A stretch of DNA of 64,000 bases from Rhizobium leguminosarum bv. trifolii WSM1325 (GTDB taxonomy: Bacteria > Pseudomonadota > Alphaproteobacteria > Rhizobiales > Rhizobiaceae), in assembly GCA_000023185.1 (NCBI GenBank), contig CP001624.1, forward strand, positions 558,001-622,000, given 5' to 3'. A program made the position numbers and the translations under genes. Positions 49,658-58,654 of this stretch are shown here, one piece after another; position 1 is the stretch's first letter; each line of letters opens with the position of its first letter. Below the pieces are notes generated by a model, which saw only the letters and a list, made by a program, of their open reading frames with translations, did not search any database and was not told the DNA's origin.

Positions 49658-50470
49658 ATGAAAAAACATAGACGCGCGACCGTCGCCGATCTGCTTGCCG
49701 AAAAAGGCAAGCGCCAGCTCACCATGCTGCGCGTCACCTCGCTGGAGGAGGCGGACGCCGCCGAAAAAGCGGGGATCGACATCGTCTCGGTGCCGCCCTC
49801 GCTGCTCGGGCCGGTCTTTCGCGAAGCCGCCCCCACTCTCTTTGCCATTCCGGGGCTCGAATATGGCGACCATGTTTCGGCCGAGGACTATCTGCGTGCG
49901 GCCTTCGCGGCGCTGAAGGCAGGTGGTGATGCGGTCTATTGCGCCGCAAGCCTGCAGACGATCCGGCGCATGCGCGATGAAGGTATCCCCGTCTGCGGCC
50001 ATCTCGGGCTGATCCCTTCGAAGGCCACCTGGACCGGCGGCTTCCGCGCCGTCGGCAAGACGGCAGCGAGTGCGGCCGAGATCTGGCGGCAGACCAAGGC
50101 GCTGGAAGAGGCCGGCGCCTTCGCCGCCGAAATCGAAGTCGTCCCAGGGGATGTCGCTGCCGCCATCAGCCCCAACACCTCGATGCTGATGATCTCCATG
50201 GGGGCAGGCAGCGGTTGCGACGCCCAATATCTCTTCGCCGACGACGTGCTCGGCGCCAATCGCGACCACTATCCGCGTCATGCCAAGATCTATCGCGACT
50301 TCGCCGCCGAACACGACCGGTTGCAGCGCGAGCGCATCGCCGCCTTCACGGAATTTGCCGAAGACGTCAGAACCGGCGCCTATCCGGAAAAGCGCCATCT
50401 CGTCGGTATCGACGACGCTGAACTGGAGATCTTCCTGCAGCGGCTGAAAAGCGAGACGGGCAAGAGCTGA
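49658..50470 (+). CDS. PanB-fold protein (ketopantoate hydroxymethyltransferase-like), divergent active site
   Basis: The protein has 270 residues and belongs to the PEP mutase/PanB superfamily. Conserved PanB parts are PVCGHLGLIPSKATWTGGF, the catalytic-Glu region (AFAAEIEVVPGDVA) and ISMGAGSGCDAQYLFADD. By my alignment with E. coli PanB, the first metal-binding Asp segment (VGDSLG) is VPPSLLG here. The second Asp is also lost, and the KIEGG Glu segment is YCAAS. A normal magnesium-dependent ketopantoate synthase is therefore unlikely. AAAGGA precedes two ATGs; 49658 has the better spacing. As the last gene of the moc-like operon it may process a pathway product. Confidence 0.72.
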   Translation: MKKHRRATVADLLAEKGKRQLTMLRVTSLEEADAAEKAGIDIVSVPPSLLGPVFREAAPTLFAIPGLEYGDHVSAEDYLRAAFAALKAGGDAVYCAASLQTIRRMRDEGIPVCGHLGLIPSKATWTGGFRAVGKTAASAAEIWRQTKALEEAGAFAAEIEVVPGDVAAAISPNTSMLMISMGAGSGCDAQYLFADDVLGANRDHYPRHAKIYRDFAAEHDRLQRERIAAFTEFAEDVRTGAYPEKRHLVGIDDAELEIFLQRLKSETGKS

Positions 50471-50601
50471 GGGCAAACGAGCTCTCTTGCCTCGATGATG
50501 TGGGAAGCGCCGCAAAGGTGCTTCCTCTCCATTGGCTTCCGTCCCGGCCTGTGTCAGGAATTATCCGTTCGATTCATTCGGAACGGAGTATTCGGTCCCC
50601 T

Positions 50602-51498
50602 GTGACGATCGGCTTTGCGCATGCGGAATTGATTGCGGTGCTCGTCGCGGTGACGGGGGACGAACCGCGCGTGATGACCATCCGCTCTGGCAACGCGCTG
50701 CCGTCGGGACCTTTCGAAATGGGGCATCGAACCCTGCAATCGGGCCTGCGCGAATGGGTGCAGGAGCAGACGGAACATCCCGTCGGCTACCTCGAACAGC
50801 TCTATACCTTCGCCGACCGTGACCGGAACAACGACATCCCAGGCGGACGGACGATCTCGATCAGCTATCTCGGCCTCGTCAACGAGCAGTCGGGCGCCGG
50901 CCGGCCGGGATGGCACGGCTGGTACGAATATTTCCCCTGGGAAGACCACCGGCAGGGCCGGCCAGCCGTGCTTGACGAGATTATGGCGCGTCTGAGGAGC
51001 TGGGCAGATGCCGATCCGGCAAGGCGTGACCATCGCCATCGCCGGGCCGATTTCACCTTCGGCCTCGACGGCGGCGGCTGGAACGAGGATCTGGCCCTGC
51101 AGCGCTATGAACTGCTTTACGAAGCACGGCTCGTCTCGGAAGCCGGATGCGGGGCGGAGACCAATCTCGGCGGCGCGATGTTTGCCGATCACCGCCGTAT
51201 TCTCGCAACCGGAATCGCCCGGTTGCGCGCCAAGATCAAATACCGCCCCGTCGTCTTCGAGCTGATGCCGGAGAGCTTCACGCTGCTGAGACTGCAGCGC
51301 ACCATCGAAGCCTTGGCGGGGCTGACGCTGCACAAGCAGAATTTTCGCCGCCTCATCGAACAGCAGGAACTGGTCGAGGAAACCGGCGGAACCGAAAGCG
51401 AAACCGGCGGCCGGCCGGCCAAGCTCTTCCGCTTTCGCCACACCGTGCTCGAAGAACGGGCATTGGCTGGAACGAAATTACCGCTCTCTCGCAATTGA
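50602..51498 (+). CDS. nadQ: Nudix-related NAD biosynthesis regulator (NadQ-type)
   Basis: The protein has about 298 residues from GTG 50602. The N-terminal part resembles a Nudix domain (AELIAVLVAVTGDEPRVMTI...LPSGPFEMGHRTLQSGLREWVQEQT), and the C-terminal part is a winged HTH (LRLQRTIEALAGLTLHKQNFRRLIEQQELVEE). In alphaproteobacteria this family is assigned to repression of nadABC by comparative genomics. The gene stands directly upstream of nadA, and two matching dyads fill the 69-base spacer. The open frame reaches GTG 50500, so the start is uncertain. A Nudix ADP-ribose or NAD-derived effector is inferred. Confidence 0.8.
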   Translation: MTIGFAHAELIAVLVAVTGDEPRVMTIRSGNALPSGPFEMGHRTLQSGLREWVQEQTEHPVGYLEQLYTFADRDRNNDIPGGRTISISYLGLVNEQSGAGRPGWHGWYEYFPWEDHRQGRPAVLDEIMARLRSWADADPARRDHRHRRADFTFGLDGGGWNEDLALQRYELLYEARLVSEAGCGAETNLGGAMFADHRRILATGIARLRAKIKYRPVVFELMPESFTLLRLQRTIEALAGLTLHKQNFRRLIEQQELVEETGGTESETGGRPAKLFRFRHTVLEERALAGTKLPLSRN

Positions 51499-51553
51499 CA
51501 TATGCTCACTATGAGAATATCTCTTGACCTAAGATATGCTCAAAGAGAGCATA
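51495..51553 (+). promoter_or_regulatory. nadABC promoter with two NadQ-type operators
   Basis: TTGACA (51495-51500) is spaced 17 bases from TATCTC (51518-51523). Two dyads of the same design overlap and follow it: TATGCTC-ACTAT-GAGAATA (51501-51519, one mismatch) and TATGCTC-AAAGA-GAGCATA (51535-51553, perfect). One lies between -35 and -10 and one downstream, as for repressor sites. Confidence 0.78.
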
Positions 51554-51567
51554 AATAGGAGCCGGTC

Positions 51568-52539
51568 ATGAATTATCCTGTTTCCGCATCTTCGCTCTAC
51601 GAGCGCGTCAGCCGTGTCATTCCCAAAGCCGAATGGATGACGTTTGAAAATGACGTCGACGCGATCCTCGAGCTCAAGCGCCGCCGCAACGCCGTCATTC
51701 TCGCGCACAACTATCAGACACCGGAAATCTTCCACGGCGTGGCCGATATCGTCGGCGACAGCCTGGCGCTCGCCCGCAAGGCGATCGAGGTCGACGCCGA
51801 TGTCATCGTGCTTGCCGGCGTGCATTTCATGGCCGAGACCGCCAAGCTGCTGAACCCCGGGAAAACCGTGCTGATCCCGGATCTCGGCGCCGGCTGTTCG
51901 CTGGCGGATTCGATCACGCCCGAAGATATCGCGCTGCTGCGCCAGGCCCATCCCGGCGTGCCCATCGTCACCTATGTCAACACCTCGGCCGCGGTGAAGG
52001 CTGCCTCCGACATCTGCTGCACCTCGGGCAATGCCAAGCAGGTGGTGGAATCGCTCGGCGTACCGAAGGTGCTGATGATCCCGGACGAATATCTGGCGCG
52101 CAACGTCGCCCGCGAGACCGATGTCGAGATCATCGCCTGGCATGGCCATTGCGAGGTGCACGAACTCTTCACCGCCGAGGACGTGCGCCAGCTGCGAGAA
52201 AACCATCCGGGCGTCATTGTGCTCGCCCATCCCGAATGCCCGCCCGAGGTGGTGGCCGAAGCCGATTTCGCCGGCTCCACCGCCGTGATGTCGGACTATG
52301 TCGGCCGGCAGAAGCCGGCGCGCGTCGTGCTGCTCACCGAATGCTCGATGAGCGACAATGTCGCCGTGCACCATCCCGACGTCGAATTCATTCGACCCTG
52401 CAATCTCTGCCCGCATATGAAGCGCATCACGCTGGCCAATATCCGCGCCGCACTCGAGGAAAACCGCCACGAGGTCACCGTTGATCCGGCAATTGCGGCG
52501 GCCGCGCGCCGCGCCGTCGAGAGGATGCTGGCGATATGA
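51568..52539 (+). CDS. nadA: Quinolinate synthase A
   Basis: NadA has 323 residues and condenses iminoaspartate with dihydroxyacetone phosphate to quinolinate, using a [4Fe-4S] cluster. Cluster cysteines lie in [20 protein letters not shown] and [11 protein letters not shown]. Other markers are [13 protein letters not shown] and [15 protein letters not shown]. It is the first gene of nadABC, with the regulated promoter just upstream and nadB overlapping its stop by ATGA. Confidence 0.95.
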   Translation: MNYPVSASSLYERVSRVIPKAEWMTFENDVDAILELKRRRNAVILAHNYQTPEIFHGVADIVGDSLALARKAIEVDADVIVLAGVHFMAETAKLLNPGKTVLIPDLGAGCSLADSITPEDIALLRQAHPGVPIVTYVNTSAAVKAASDICCTSGNAKQVVESLGVPKVLMIPDEYLARNVARETDVEIIAWHGHCEVHELFTAEDVRQLRENHPGVIVLAHPECPPEVVAEADFAGSTAVMSDYVGRQKPARVVLLTECSMSDNVAVHHPDVEFIRPCNLCPHMKRITLANIRAALEENRHEVTVDPAIAAAARRAVERMLAI

Positions 52540-54077
52540 CCGAGCTTCTCGAGCAGCTATCAGGACGCACGGTGATCGTCGGCAGTGGGCTTGCGGGATT
52601 GGTGACCGCGCTGACACTGGCGCCAGAACCTTCCGTGATCGTCACTCGCGCGGCTCTTGGCGCGGAGACGTCGAGCGCCTGGGCGCAGGGCGGCATCGCC
52701 GCCAGCATGGGCGCCGACGATAGCGCGGCACTGCATCTTGCCGATACGCTTGCGGCCGGCGACGGGCTCTGCGATCCGGCGATCGCCGCCGGCATCATCG
52801 CCGAGGCGCCGGCGGCGATCGCCGCGCTGGAAAAAGCCGGCGTCCGCTTCGACCGGAATGCCGCCGGCGAACTTTCGCTCGGGCTGGAGGCGGCCCATAA
52901 TCGCCGCCGCATCGTCCATGCCGAAGGTGACGGCTCGGGTGCGGCGATCATCGCCGCGCTGATCAATGCAGTGATGAAAACACCGGCTATATCAGTGCTC
53001 GAAGGTTTCGAGGCGCGGCGGATGTTGATGGACGGCGAAAAGGTCGCCGGCCTGCTCTGCGCGACCGCGAATGGGGCCGCCATTCTGCCGACGTCAAGGG
53101 TGGTGCTCGCCACCGGCGGCATCGGCGGGCTTTACGACGCGACCACCAATCCGATCGGCAATTTCGGCCAGGGGATCGCGCTTGCAGCAAGGGCCGGTGC
53201 CGCGCTCGCCGATATGGAGTTCGTCCAGTTCCATCCAACCGCACTCGATTCGCGCCGCAGGCCGTTAGCGCTGATCAGCGAGGCGGTGCGCGGGGAGGGG
53301 GCTTTGCTCGTCAACGAACGAGGCGAACGGTTCATGGCCCGCATTCCAGGCGCCGAACTTGCGCCGCGCGACGTGGTGGCGCGGGCGATCAGCGCCGAAA
53401 TCGCCCGCGGCGGACGGGTCTTTCTCGATGCCCGCGATGCTCTCGGCAGCCGCTTTGCCACGCGCTTTCCTGTCATCTCGACCCTTTGCGGCGAGGCCGG
53501 CATCGATCCGGCGAAAGACCTCGTTCCCGTGCGCCCGGCCGTTCACTATCACATGGGCGGGGTTGCCACGGATGCAAATGGCCGCAGCTCGGTTCCCGGC
53601 CTCTGGGTCGCCGGAGAGGCGGCCTCGACCGGCCTGCACGGGGCAAACCGGCTTGCCAGCAACTCGCTGCTGGAAGCGGCTGTCATGGGTATGCGGGCGG
53701 CACGCGACATTTCAGGCATGCCGGCAAGTGGTACCGGCACCATCTCCGCCGGGAGTCTCCCGGCGGCTGCCGATGCGTCATTCGTGCGGCCGATCGTCTC
53801 GCGTCATCTCGGCGTGTTGCGCAATGCCGGCGCCATTCATGGCGCCATCGCCGCCCTGCTGCCGCTTGCCGAAGGCAAAGGCCCGGCCGCCGATCCGGCC
53901 ATCGTCGCGCTGCTCATCGCCGTCTTTGCCAGCCTGCGGATGGAATCGCGCGGCGCCCATGCCCGCACCGATTTTCCGTTGAAGCTCGCCAATGCCAACC
54001 GGCGCCGGATGTGCCTCTCCGACGTTCTGGAGATCGCCCGCGCGACGCCGCCCTATGCCCTTGCAAGGAGTGCCTGA
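52536..54077 (+). CDS. nadB: L-aspartate oxidase
   Basis: NadB has 513 residues and is the flavoenzyme that oxidises aspartate to iminoaspartate for NadA. The FAD motif is [17 protein letters not shown]. Further family segments are [97 protein letters not shown] and a C-terminal helical domain. Translational coupling with nadA (ATGA) and a one-base gap to nadC show one operon. Confidence 0.95.
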   Translation: MTELLEQLSGRTVIVGSGLAGLVTALTLAPEPSVIVTRAALGAETSSAWAQGGIAASMGADDSAALHLADTLAAGDGLCDPAIAAGIIAEAPAAIAALEKAGVRFDRNAAGELSLGLEAAHNRRRIVHAEGDGSGAAIIAALINAVMKTPAISVLEGFEARRMLMDGEKVAGLLCATANGAAILPTSRVVLATGGIGGLYDATTNPIGNFGQGIALAARAGAALADMEFVQFHPTALDSRRRPLALISEAVRGEGALLVNERGERFMARIPGAELAPRDVVARAISAEIARGGRVFLDARDALGSRFATRFPVISTLCGEAGIDPAKDLVPVRPAVHYHMGGVATDANGRSSVPGLWVAGEAASTGLHGANRLASNSLLEAAVMGMRAARDISGMPASGTGTISAGSLPAAADASFVRPIVSRHLGVLRNAGAIHGAIAALLPLAEGKGPAADPAIVALLIAVFASLRMESRGAHARTDFPLKLANANRRRMCLSDVLEIARATPPYALARSA

Positions 54078-54078
54078 G

Positions 54079-54978
54079 ATGAGCCTCGTTCCCCTTCCGC
54101 GCCTGATCGTCGAGCCGCTGGTGCGGGCGGCCCTTCTCGAAGATTTGGGTCTTGCCGGTGACATCACCTCGGCCTCGGTCATCCCTCGCGATCACCGTTC
54201 GACGGTGGTGATGGCGGCCCGTCAGCCGGGCGTGATCGCCGGTCTCGATGCCGCCGAACTCGCCTTTTCCCTCGTCGATCCCGAGATCGTCATGCGCCGC
54301 CATCGTCAAGATGGCGACGCGGTCAAGGCTGGCGATGTGATCGCCACCATCGAAGGCCCCTCGCGTGGCCTGCTGAGCGCCGAGCGCACCGCGCTGAATT
54401 TCCTCGGTCACCTCTCTGGCATCGCCACAGTGACGGCAGGGATCGCCGCCGCCATCCGCGGCACCAAGGCTTCCGTCGCCTGCACGCGCAAGACGACGCC
54501 CGGCCTGAGGGCACTGGAGAAATATGCGGTGCGGGCCGGCGGTGGCATGAACCATCGTTTCGCGCTTTATGACGCGGTGCTGATCAAGGATAATCACGTC
54601 GCCATCGCCGGTGGGGTCACGGAGGCGATCCGCCGGGCGCGGGCAGGCGTCGGCCATATGGTGAAAATCGAGGTCGAAGTGGACACGCTCGATCAGCTGC
54701 GTGAAGCGATAGAGACCGGCGTCGACGCCGTGCTGCTCGACAATATGACGCTTAATGAGCTGCGCGAGGCCGTCGCCATCGTCGCCGGCCGGGCGATCAC
54801 CGAGGCATCCGGCCGCGTCACGCCGACAACGGCCGCCGCAATCGCGGCTTCCGGTGTCGACCTCATTTCGGTCGGCTGGTTGACGCACAGCGCCCCGGTG
54901 CTGGATATCGGGCTCGATTTCGTCGAGGCCGCGACGGCAACGGAGGTTAGCCCGAAACGGATTGCACAGGTGCTGTGA
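54079..54978 (+). CDS. nadC: Nicotinate-nucleotide diphosphorylase (carboxylating)
   Basis: NadC has 299 residues and converts quinolinate and PRPP to nicotinate mononucleotide. Motifs are LLEDLGLAGDITSASVIP, ALNFLGHLSGIAT, CTRKTTPGLRALEKYAVRAGGGMNHRFALYDAVLIKDNH and ITEASGRVTPTTAAAIAASGVDLISVGWLTHSAP. ATG 54079 follows GGAGTG and lies one base past the nadB stop. It completes a self-contained quinolinate-to-NaMN branch. Confidence 0.95.
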   Translation: MSLVPLPRLIVEPLVRAALLEDLGLAGDITSASVIPRDHRSTVVMAARQPGVIAGLDAAELAFSLVDPEIVMRRHRQDGDAVKAGDVIATIEGPSRGLLSAERTALNFLGHLSGIATVTAGIAAAIRGTKASVACTRKTTPGLRALEKYAVRAGGGMNHRFALYDAVLIKDNHVAIAGGVTEAIRRARAGVGHMVKIEVEVDTLDQLREAIETGVDAVLLDNMTLNELREAVAIVAGRAITEASGRVTPTTAAAIAASGVDLISVGWLTHSAPVLDIGLDFVEAATATEVSPKRIAQVL

Positions 54979-55017
54979 CCCCTCAGTGTCCGTCCGACAA
55001 TTCAGGAAGCTCGGGCA

Positions 55018-55147
55018 AATGCATGACGAGGGTCCGATGGATGCGGCGTAAAGCCAAGGCCTTGGCGGAGTTGGTCGCTTCCGGGTCTTTCCTCAGCCGG
55101 CGGCTTCGGCTGATCCAGGCGAAGAAGCGCTGCGCGTCGCTGAACCG
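55018..55147 (-). mobile_element. IS5-family transposase remnant
   Basis: On the minus strand the frame reads AQRFFAWISRSRRLRKDPEA and continues TNSAKALALRRIHRTLVMHL. This matches the C-terminal end of IS5-group transposases (ERTFAWL.R.RRL.KD.E......A.......LML..L). Catalytic DDE residues and inverted repeats are absent, so only a tail of the element is left. It lies between nadC and a broken NmrA-type gene. Confidence 0.65.
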
Positions 55148-55218
55148 CCTCTGCAACGAAAGGGAACCTTTGAAAGGACGAGGGGTTATGCGCCACATCA
55201 CTGCTGGAGACATGGCAA

Positions 55219-56068
55219 ATGTACATCGTTGTTGGCGGGACGGGCCACGTCGGCTCCGCCGTGGCGCAGACGCTGCTCGACGAAGGCGAAGCCGTCACGA
55301 TCGTTACTCGAAATTCTGACAAGGCCGGTGCATGGCGACAGCGGGGCGCGGAGGTCGCCGTCGTCGACGTCCACGACGTGACGTCGCTGCCGTCGTGGGA
55401 AGCGGGCCTTCCTCCTGAACCCGAGCGCTGACATATCGAGCGATACGGATCGGGAGGAACGCGAGAACGTGCGCTGCATGCTCGAGGCGATCGAAGGATC
55501 TGGGCTGGAGAAGGTGGTGGCGCAATCGACCATGGGCGCGCAGCCAGGCGAGAAATGCGGCGATCTCAGTGTTCTTTACGAACTGGAAGTCGGCCTGAGG
55601 AACCAGCCGGTTCCTGCCAGTGTCATCCGCGCAGCCTACTACTTCAGTAACTGGGGTACGATGCTGGGGGCCGTCACGAGGGACGGGGTGCTAGCGACCA
55701 TGCTCCCTGCAGACCTCAAGCTCCCAATGGTCGCGCCGGAGGATCTAGGAAAGGTGGCGGCGCGGATCCTGCAGGAGCCGATCGAACGGATCGGCATATA
55801 CCCCGTCGAGGGGCCGCAACGGTACTCCCCCAACGATGTCGCCGCAGCCTTCGCTGCCACCCTTGGCCGGGCCGTTCGCGTCGACGTGATCCCGCGCGAA
55901 AACTGGGAAGACGCATACCGCGGTTTGGGCTTTTCCGACGCGGCGGCTCACTCATATGCGAGGATGACGGCTCTCACCGTCGATGGTCCCGAATATCCCG
56001 AGGATGCTATTCGAGGATCGACCTCGCTGCAGGCCTACATAGACAAGCTTGTTCGCGACCGATCCTAA
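55219..56068 (+). pseudogene. NmrA/QOR2-like NAD(P)-binding protein, frameshifted
   Basis: The first part encodes the Rossmann start MYIVVGGTGHVGSAVAQTLL and continues EGEAVTIVTRN...AEVAVVDVHDVTSL. It then runs into a stop at 55429-55431. From about 55395, in the next frame, the protein continues RGKRAFLLNPSADISSDTDR and ERENVRCMLEAIEGSGLEKV to a normal C-terminus (LQAYIDKLVRD). A short deletion around 55390-55400 explains the shift. Intact relatives are NmrA-like atypical SDR redox sensors or quinone reductases. A GGAGA site precedes ATG 55219. Confidence 0.8.
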
Positions 56069-56466
56069 CGCGTCGGGATGGACGAACAGAGAAAGCCAGA
56101 CCGCCAAAAGCCACTTGGTTGCCGGGCCCGGGCGTCCGCAGAAGGCGCTTCCAATCAGGCCTAAGACACTTTCTTGGAACCCCCATCGACCCGATCACTC
56201 AACCCATACTCGGACGGGCACTCAGGCTTACGCCGCAAATAACCTGCCCCACAGGATGCAACCCGCATCCTCACGGAAGTGTTGGCAAAGCATTTCCTCC
56301 CCGTGTGGCGCGAGAATATGCAAATATTCGATGAAACTTCTTCTTTTTAAAGCAAAACCGCTATGCGTCTGGCTCTTATGGCTCTAACATGTTTTTTGAT
56401 TGGCCGGTGCGCTTGCGCGCCTTGGCTTTCAGGGGTGAGAACCGAGATGCAACGGACATCCGGCAG
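56069..56466. other. Intergenic region with an AT-rich dyad upstream of a BTAD regulator
   Basis: No gene is evident. The perfect dyad GAATAT-GCAA-ATATTC lies at 56316-56331, followed by an AT-rich stretch (CTTCTTCTTTTTAAAGC) that could hold a promoter for the BTAD/TPR gene. The frame of that gene is open from ATG 56389. Confidence 0.4.
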
Positions 56467-58392
56467 ATGCTGACGAACAGGCTATGCCTGCTCGGAAGAC
56501 CGCGATTGCTGGCGGCGGGGAGGGAGCTCCCCTTGCCGGAGAAGTCGTATTTTCTCCTTGCCATGCTCGCCGCCGAACCCAATGTCGAACTCGACCGCGA
56601 AACCGTCAGGCGGCAGCTCTGGCAATCGGAGCTGCCGGAAAAGCGGGCCGGCAGCCTGCGCCAGCTGCTGGCGCGCATCGAACTGAGCATTCCCGCCGGC
56701 CTCCCACCGCTGCTTGCCGCGACCCGAACCCATATCGGCCTTGCCGATGGCTGGGAGGTCGACGTTCATATCCTGAAACAGAAAGGGCCACTCGCACCCG
56801 AAGACGGCGGCCTGCTGAACGGCGAATTTCTCGACGGCGTCAAATCGCCGACGCAGGGCGCCGAGGACTGGCTGACCTTTGAGCGCCAGCGTGTCGACGA
56901 ATTGCGCTCCGCCCATCTCACCCGGCTGATCGAGACATCGGAAGACAGATCGGATGACGAGCAGGTCACACTCGCCAGGCGCCTGCTGGAACTCGACCCT
57001 GCCAGCGAGACGGCCTATCGCGCCTTGATGCGCACCTATGTCCGGATGAACGATCCGGCAGCGGCGCGTCAGGCCTATCTGAAGTGCAAAAGCCAGCTGA
57101 AGGACGACTTCGACACCGAGCCGGAAGAAAGCACCACCGCTCTTGCCCGCGAGCTCAACCTGGTGCCGGCGGCACAGGCGACGTCAGCCCAGCCGGCGCC
57201 TGATCTGTCCATCAATTCGGTCGGCCAACCGCGCATCATCATCCTGCCGCCGGAAAGCATCTTCACCGATCCGCTGATGGAGCGCGTCGGCAGGGCGCTT
57301 CTTGAAGACGTCACCATCGGCCTCAGCCAGCAGCGGGGCTTCAAGGTGATCGCGGCGCATACCAGCCTGGAGATCCTCAGCCGTTCGATCGATCCGTCGC
57401 GTGCTGTGCCCGGTCCGCTCGACCTGCGCTTCGACTATGCGGTCTACGTCACCATCCAGGGCCGCGACGAGGATGTTTATGCCACTTGCCGTCTGACGCG
57501 GACGACGACGTCGGAGGTGATCTGGGCCGTCGAACTGCCGCTGGTCATGCAGAAGATCAGCGAATCCTTCGCGCATCTGACGCGGCGGATCGTCTCCTCG
57601 CTCGCCGACACGATCGAGCGTCACGAACTGGCGATGCCGATCGGCGACGCGCCGCCGTCAGCCTACCGTCTCTACCTGGAAGGCAAGCGGCTGATCGCCC
57701 ACACCGACCTGCAGCATCTGCGCCAGGCACGCAAATGGTTCAAATCCTCGCTCAATCGTTATGAACATTTCTCTGCCGCCCATGCCGGCATGTCGCGCGC
57801 GCTCGGCATGGAATGGCTGATCCGCGGCATGCGCGACAAGGAACTGCTCGACGAGGCGAACGGCGCTGCCCGGCAGGCGCAGCAGTCCGACCCGAACAGC
57901 GGCCGGGCTTACCGCGAGCTCGGCTTCGTGGCGCTTTATCGCCGTCGTTTCGACGAAAGCCTGGAATATTTTCAGCAGGCCCAGGATCTGAATCCCAACG
58001 ATGCCGACATCCTCGCCGACTATGCCGACGCGCTTTCCCATGATGGCGATTTCGATCGAGCGCTGGAGCTCAGCCGCGCTGCCTTCAAACTCAATCCGCT
58101 GCCGCCGGACTATTATTACTGGAACCTCGGCGGCATCCACTTCATGCGCGAAGAGTATGAAATGGCGATCGAGGCGCTGGAACCGGTGAAGACGAAGCAG
58201 GCGACAGCCCGCCTGCTCGCTGCCTCGCATGCCATGGCGGGCGAGACGGGCAAGGCCAGGAACTACGCCAGGGTGGTGCTGGAAAACTTCCCCGATTTCC
58301 GCAGTGAGGACATCCGTCATTTCGTCCCCGATCGCGATCCCGCCTATACGGAACCGCTCATACAGGGCCTGCAACTTGCCGGACTTCCCTGA
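56467..58392 (+). CDS. BTAD/TPR transcriptional regulator
   Basis: The regulator has about 641 residues. Residues 4-95 form an OmpR/SARP-like winged helix (RLCLLGRPRLLAAGRELPLPEKSYFLLAMLAAEPNVELDRETVRRQLW). Residues 100-245 form a bacterial transcriptional activation domain (DWLTFERQRVDELRSAHLTRL...LLELDPASETAYRALMRTYVRMNDPAAARQAYLKCKSQL). A central alpha/beta domain follows, with TPR repeats at the end (SGRAYRELGFVALYRRRFDESLEYFQQAQDLNPNDADILADYADALS). ATG 56467 puts the HTH at the N-terminus; ATG 56389 is the longer alternative. It lies 105 bases upstream of the peptide/YcaO/TfuA genes and is their likely activator. Confidence 0.82.
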   Translation: MLTNRLCLLGRPRLLAAGRELPLPEKSYFLLAMLAAEPNVELDRETVRRQLWQSELPEKRAGSLRQLLARIELSIPAGLPPLLAATRTHIGLADGWEVDVHILKQKGPLAPEDGGLLNGEFLDGVKSPTQGAEDWLTFERQRVDELRSAHLTRLIETSEDRSDDEQVTLARRLLELDPASETAYRALMRTYVRMNDPAAARQAYLKCKSQLKDDFDTEPEESTTALARELNLVPAAQATSAQPAPDLSINSVGQPRIIILPPESIFTDPLMERVGRALLEDVTIGLSQQRGFKVIAAHTSLEILSRSIDPSRAVPGPLDLRFDYAVYVTIQGRDEDVYATCRLTRTTTSEVIWAVELPLVMQKISESFAHLTRRIVSSLADTIERHELAMPIGDAPPSAYRLYLEGKRLIAHTDLQHLRQARKWFKSSLNRYEHFSAAHAGMSRALGMEWLIRGMRDKELLDEANGAARQAQQSDPNSGRAYRELGFVALYRRRFDESLEYFQQAQDLNPNDADILADYADALSHDGDFDRALELSRAAFKLNPLPPDYYYWNLGGIHFMREEYEMAIEALEPVKTKQATARLLAASHAMAGETGKARNYARVVLENFPDFRSEDIRHFVPDRDPAYTEPLIQGLQLAGLP

Positions 58393-58497
58393 TGCACCGC
58401 CTTTTAACGAAGCCTGTAACGCTTAAATGACGCAGGCAATGTTTCCCTCCGATGGTTAACGGCAGCAAGGCGCTGTCTAACCAATCGGAGATGAAAC

Positions 58498-58641
58498 ATG
58501 AAGACGAATGCTGACACCACCGCAGCTCAGACACAGTCACTGCGCTTCTCTGCAGCCGCCAAGGCAGCCATGAAGCAGGACGAGCTCAACGTTTCCGCCA
58601 ATGCGCTCGAGAGCCTGACGCATGCGCTGAGGTTCCGCTAG
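58498..58641 (+). CDS. Putative RiPP precursor peptide for the YcaO-TfuA pair
   Basis: This 47-codon gene has a clear GGAG site seven bases before ATG 58498 and a stop at 58639-58641. It lies 13 bases before the ycaO gene in the same direction. The peptide begins MKTNADTTAAQTQSLRFSAA and ends ESLTHALRFR. It has two LRF motifs (residues 15-17 and 44-46), many Ala, Ser and Thr, no cysteine and no aromatic residue apart from the two Phe. Size, position and composition suit a ribosomal substrate. With no Cys, thiazoles are excluded; a backbone thioamide or Ser/Thr-derived change is possible. A free-standing small protein is the alternative. Confidence 0.6.
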   Translation: MKTNADTTAAQTQSLRFSAAAKAAMKQDELNVSANALESLTHALRFR

Positions 58642-58654
58642 GGAACAGATCGGT

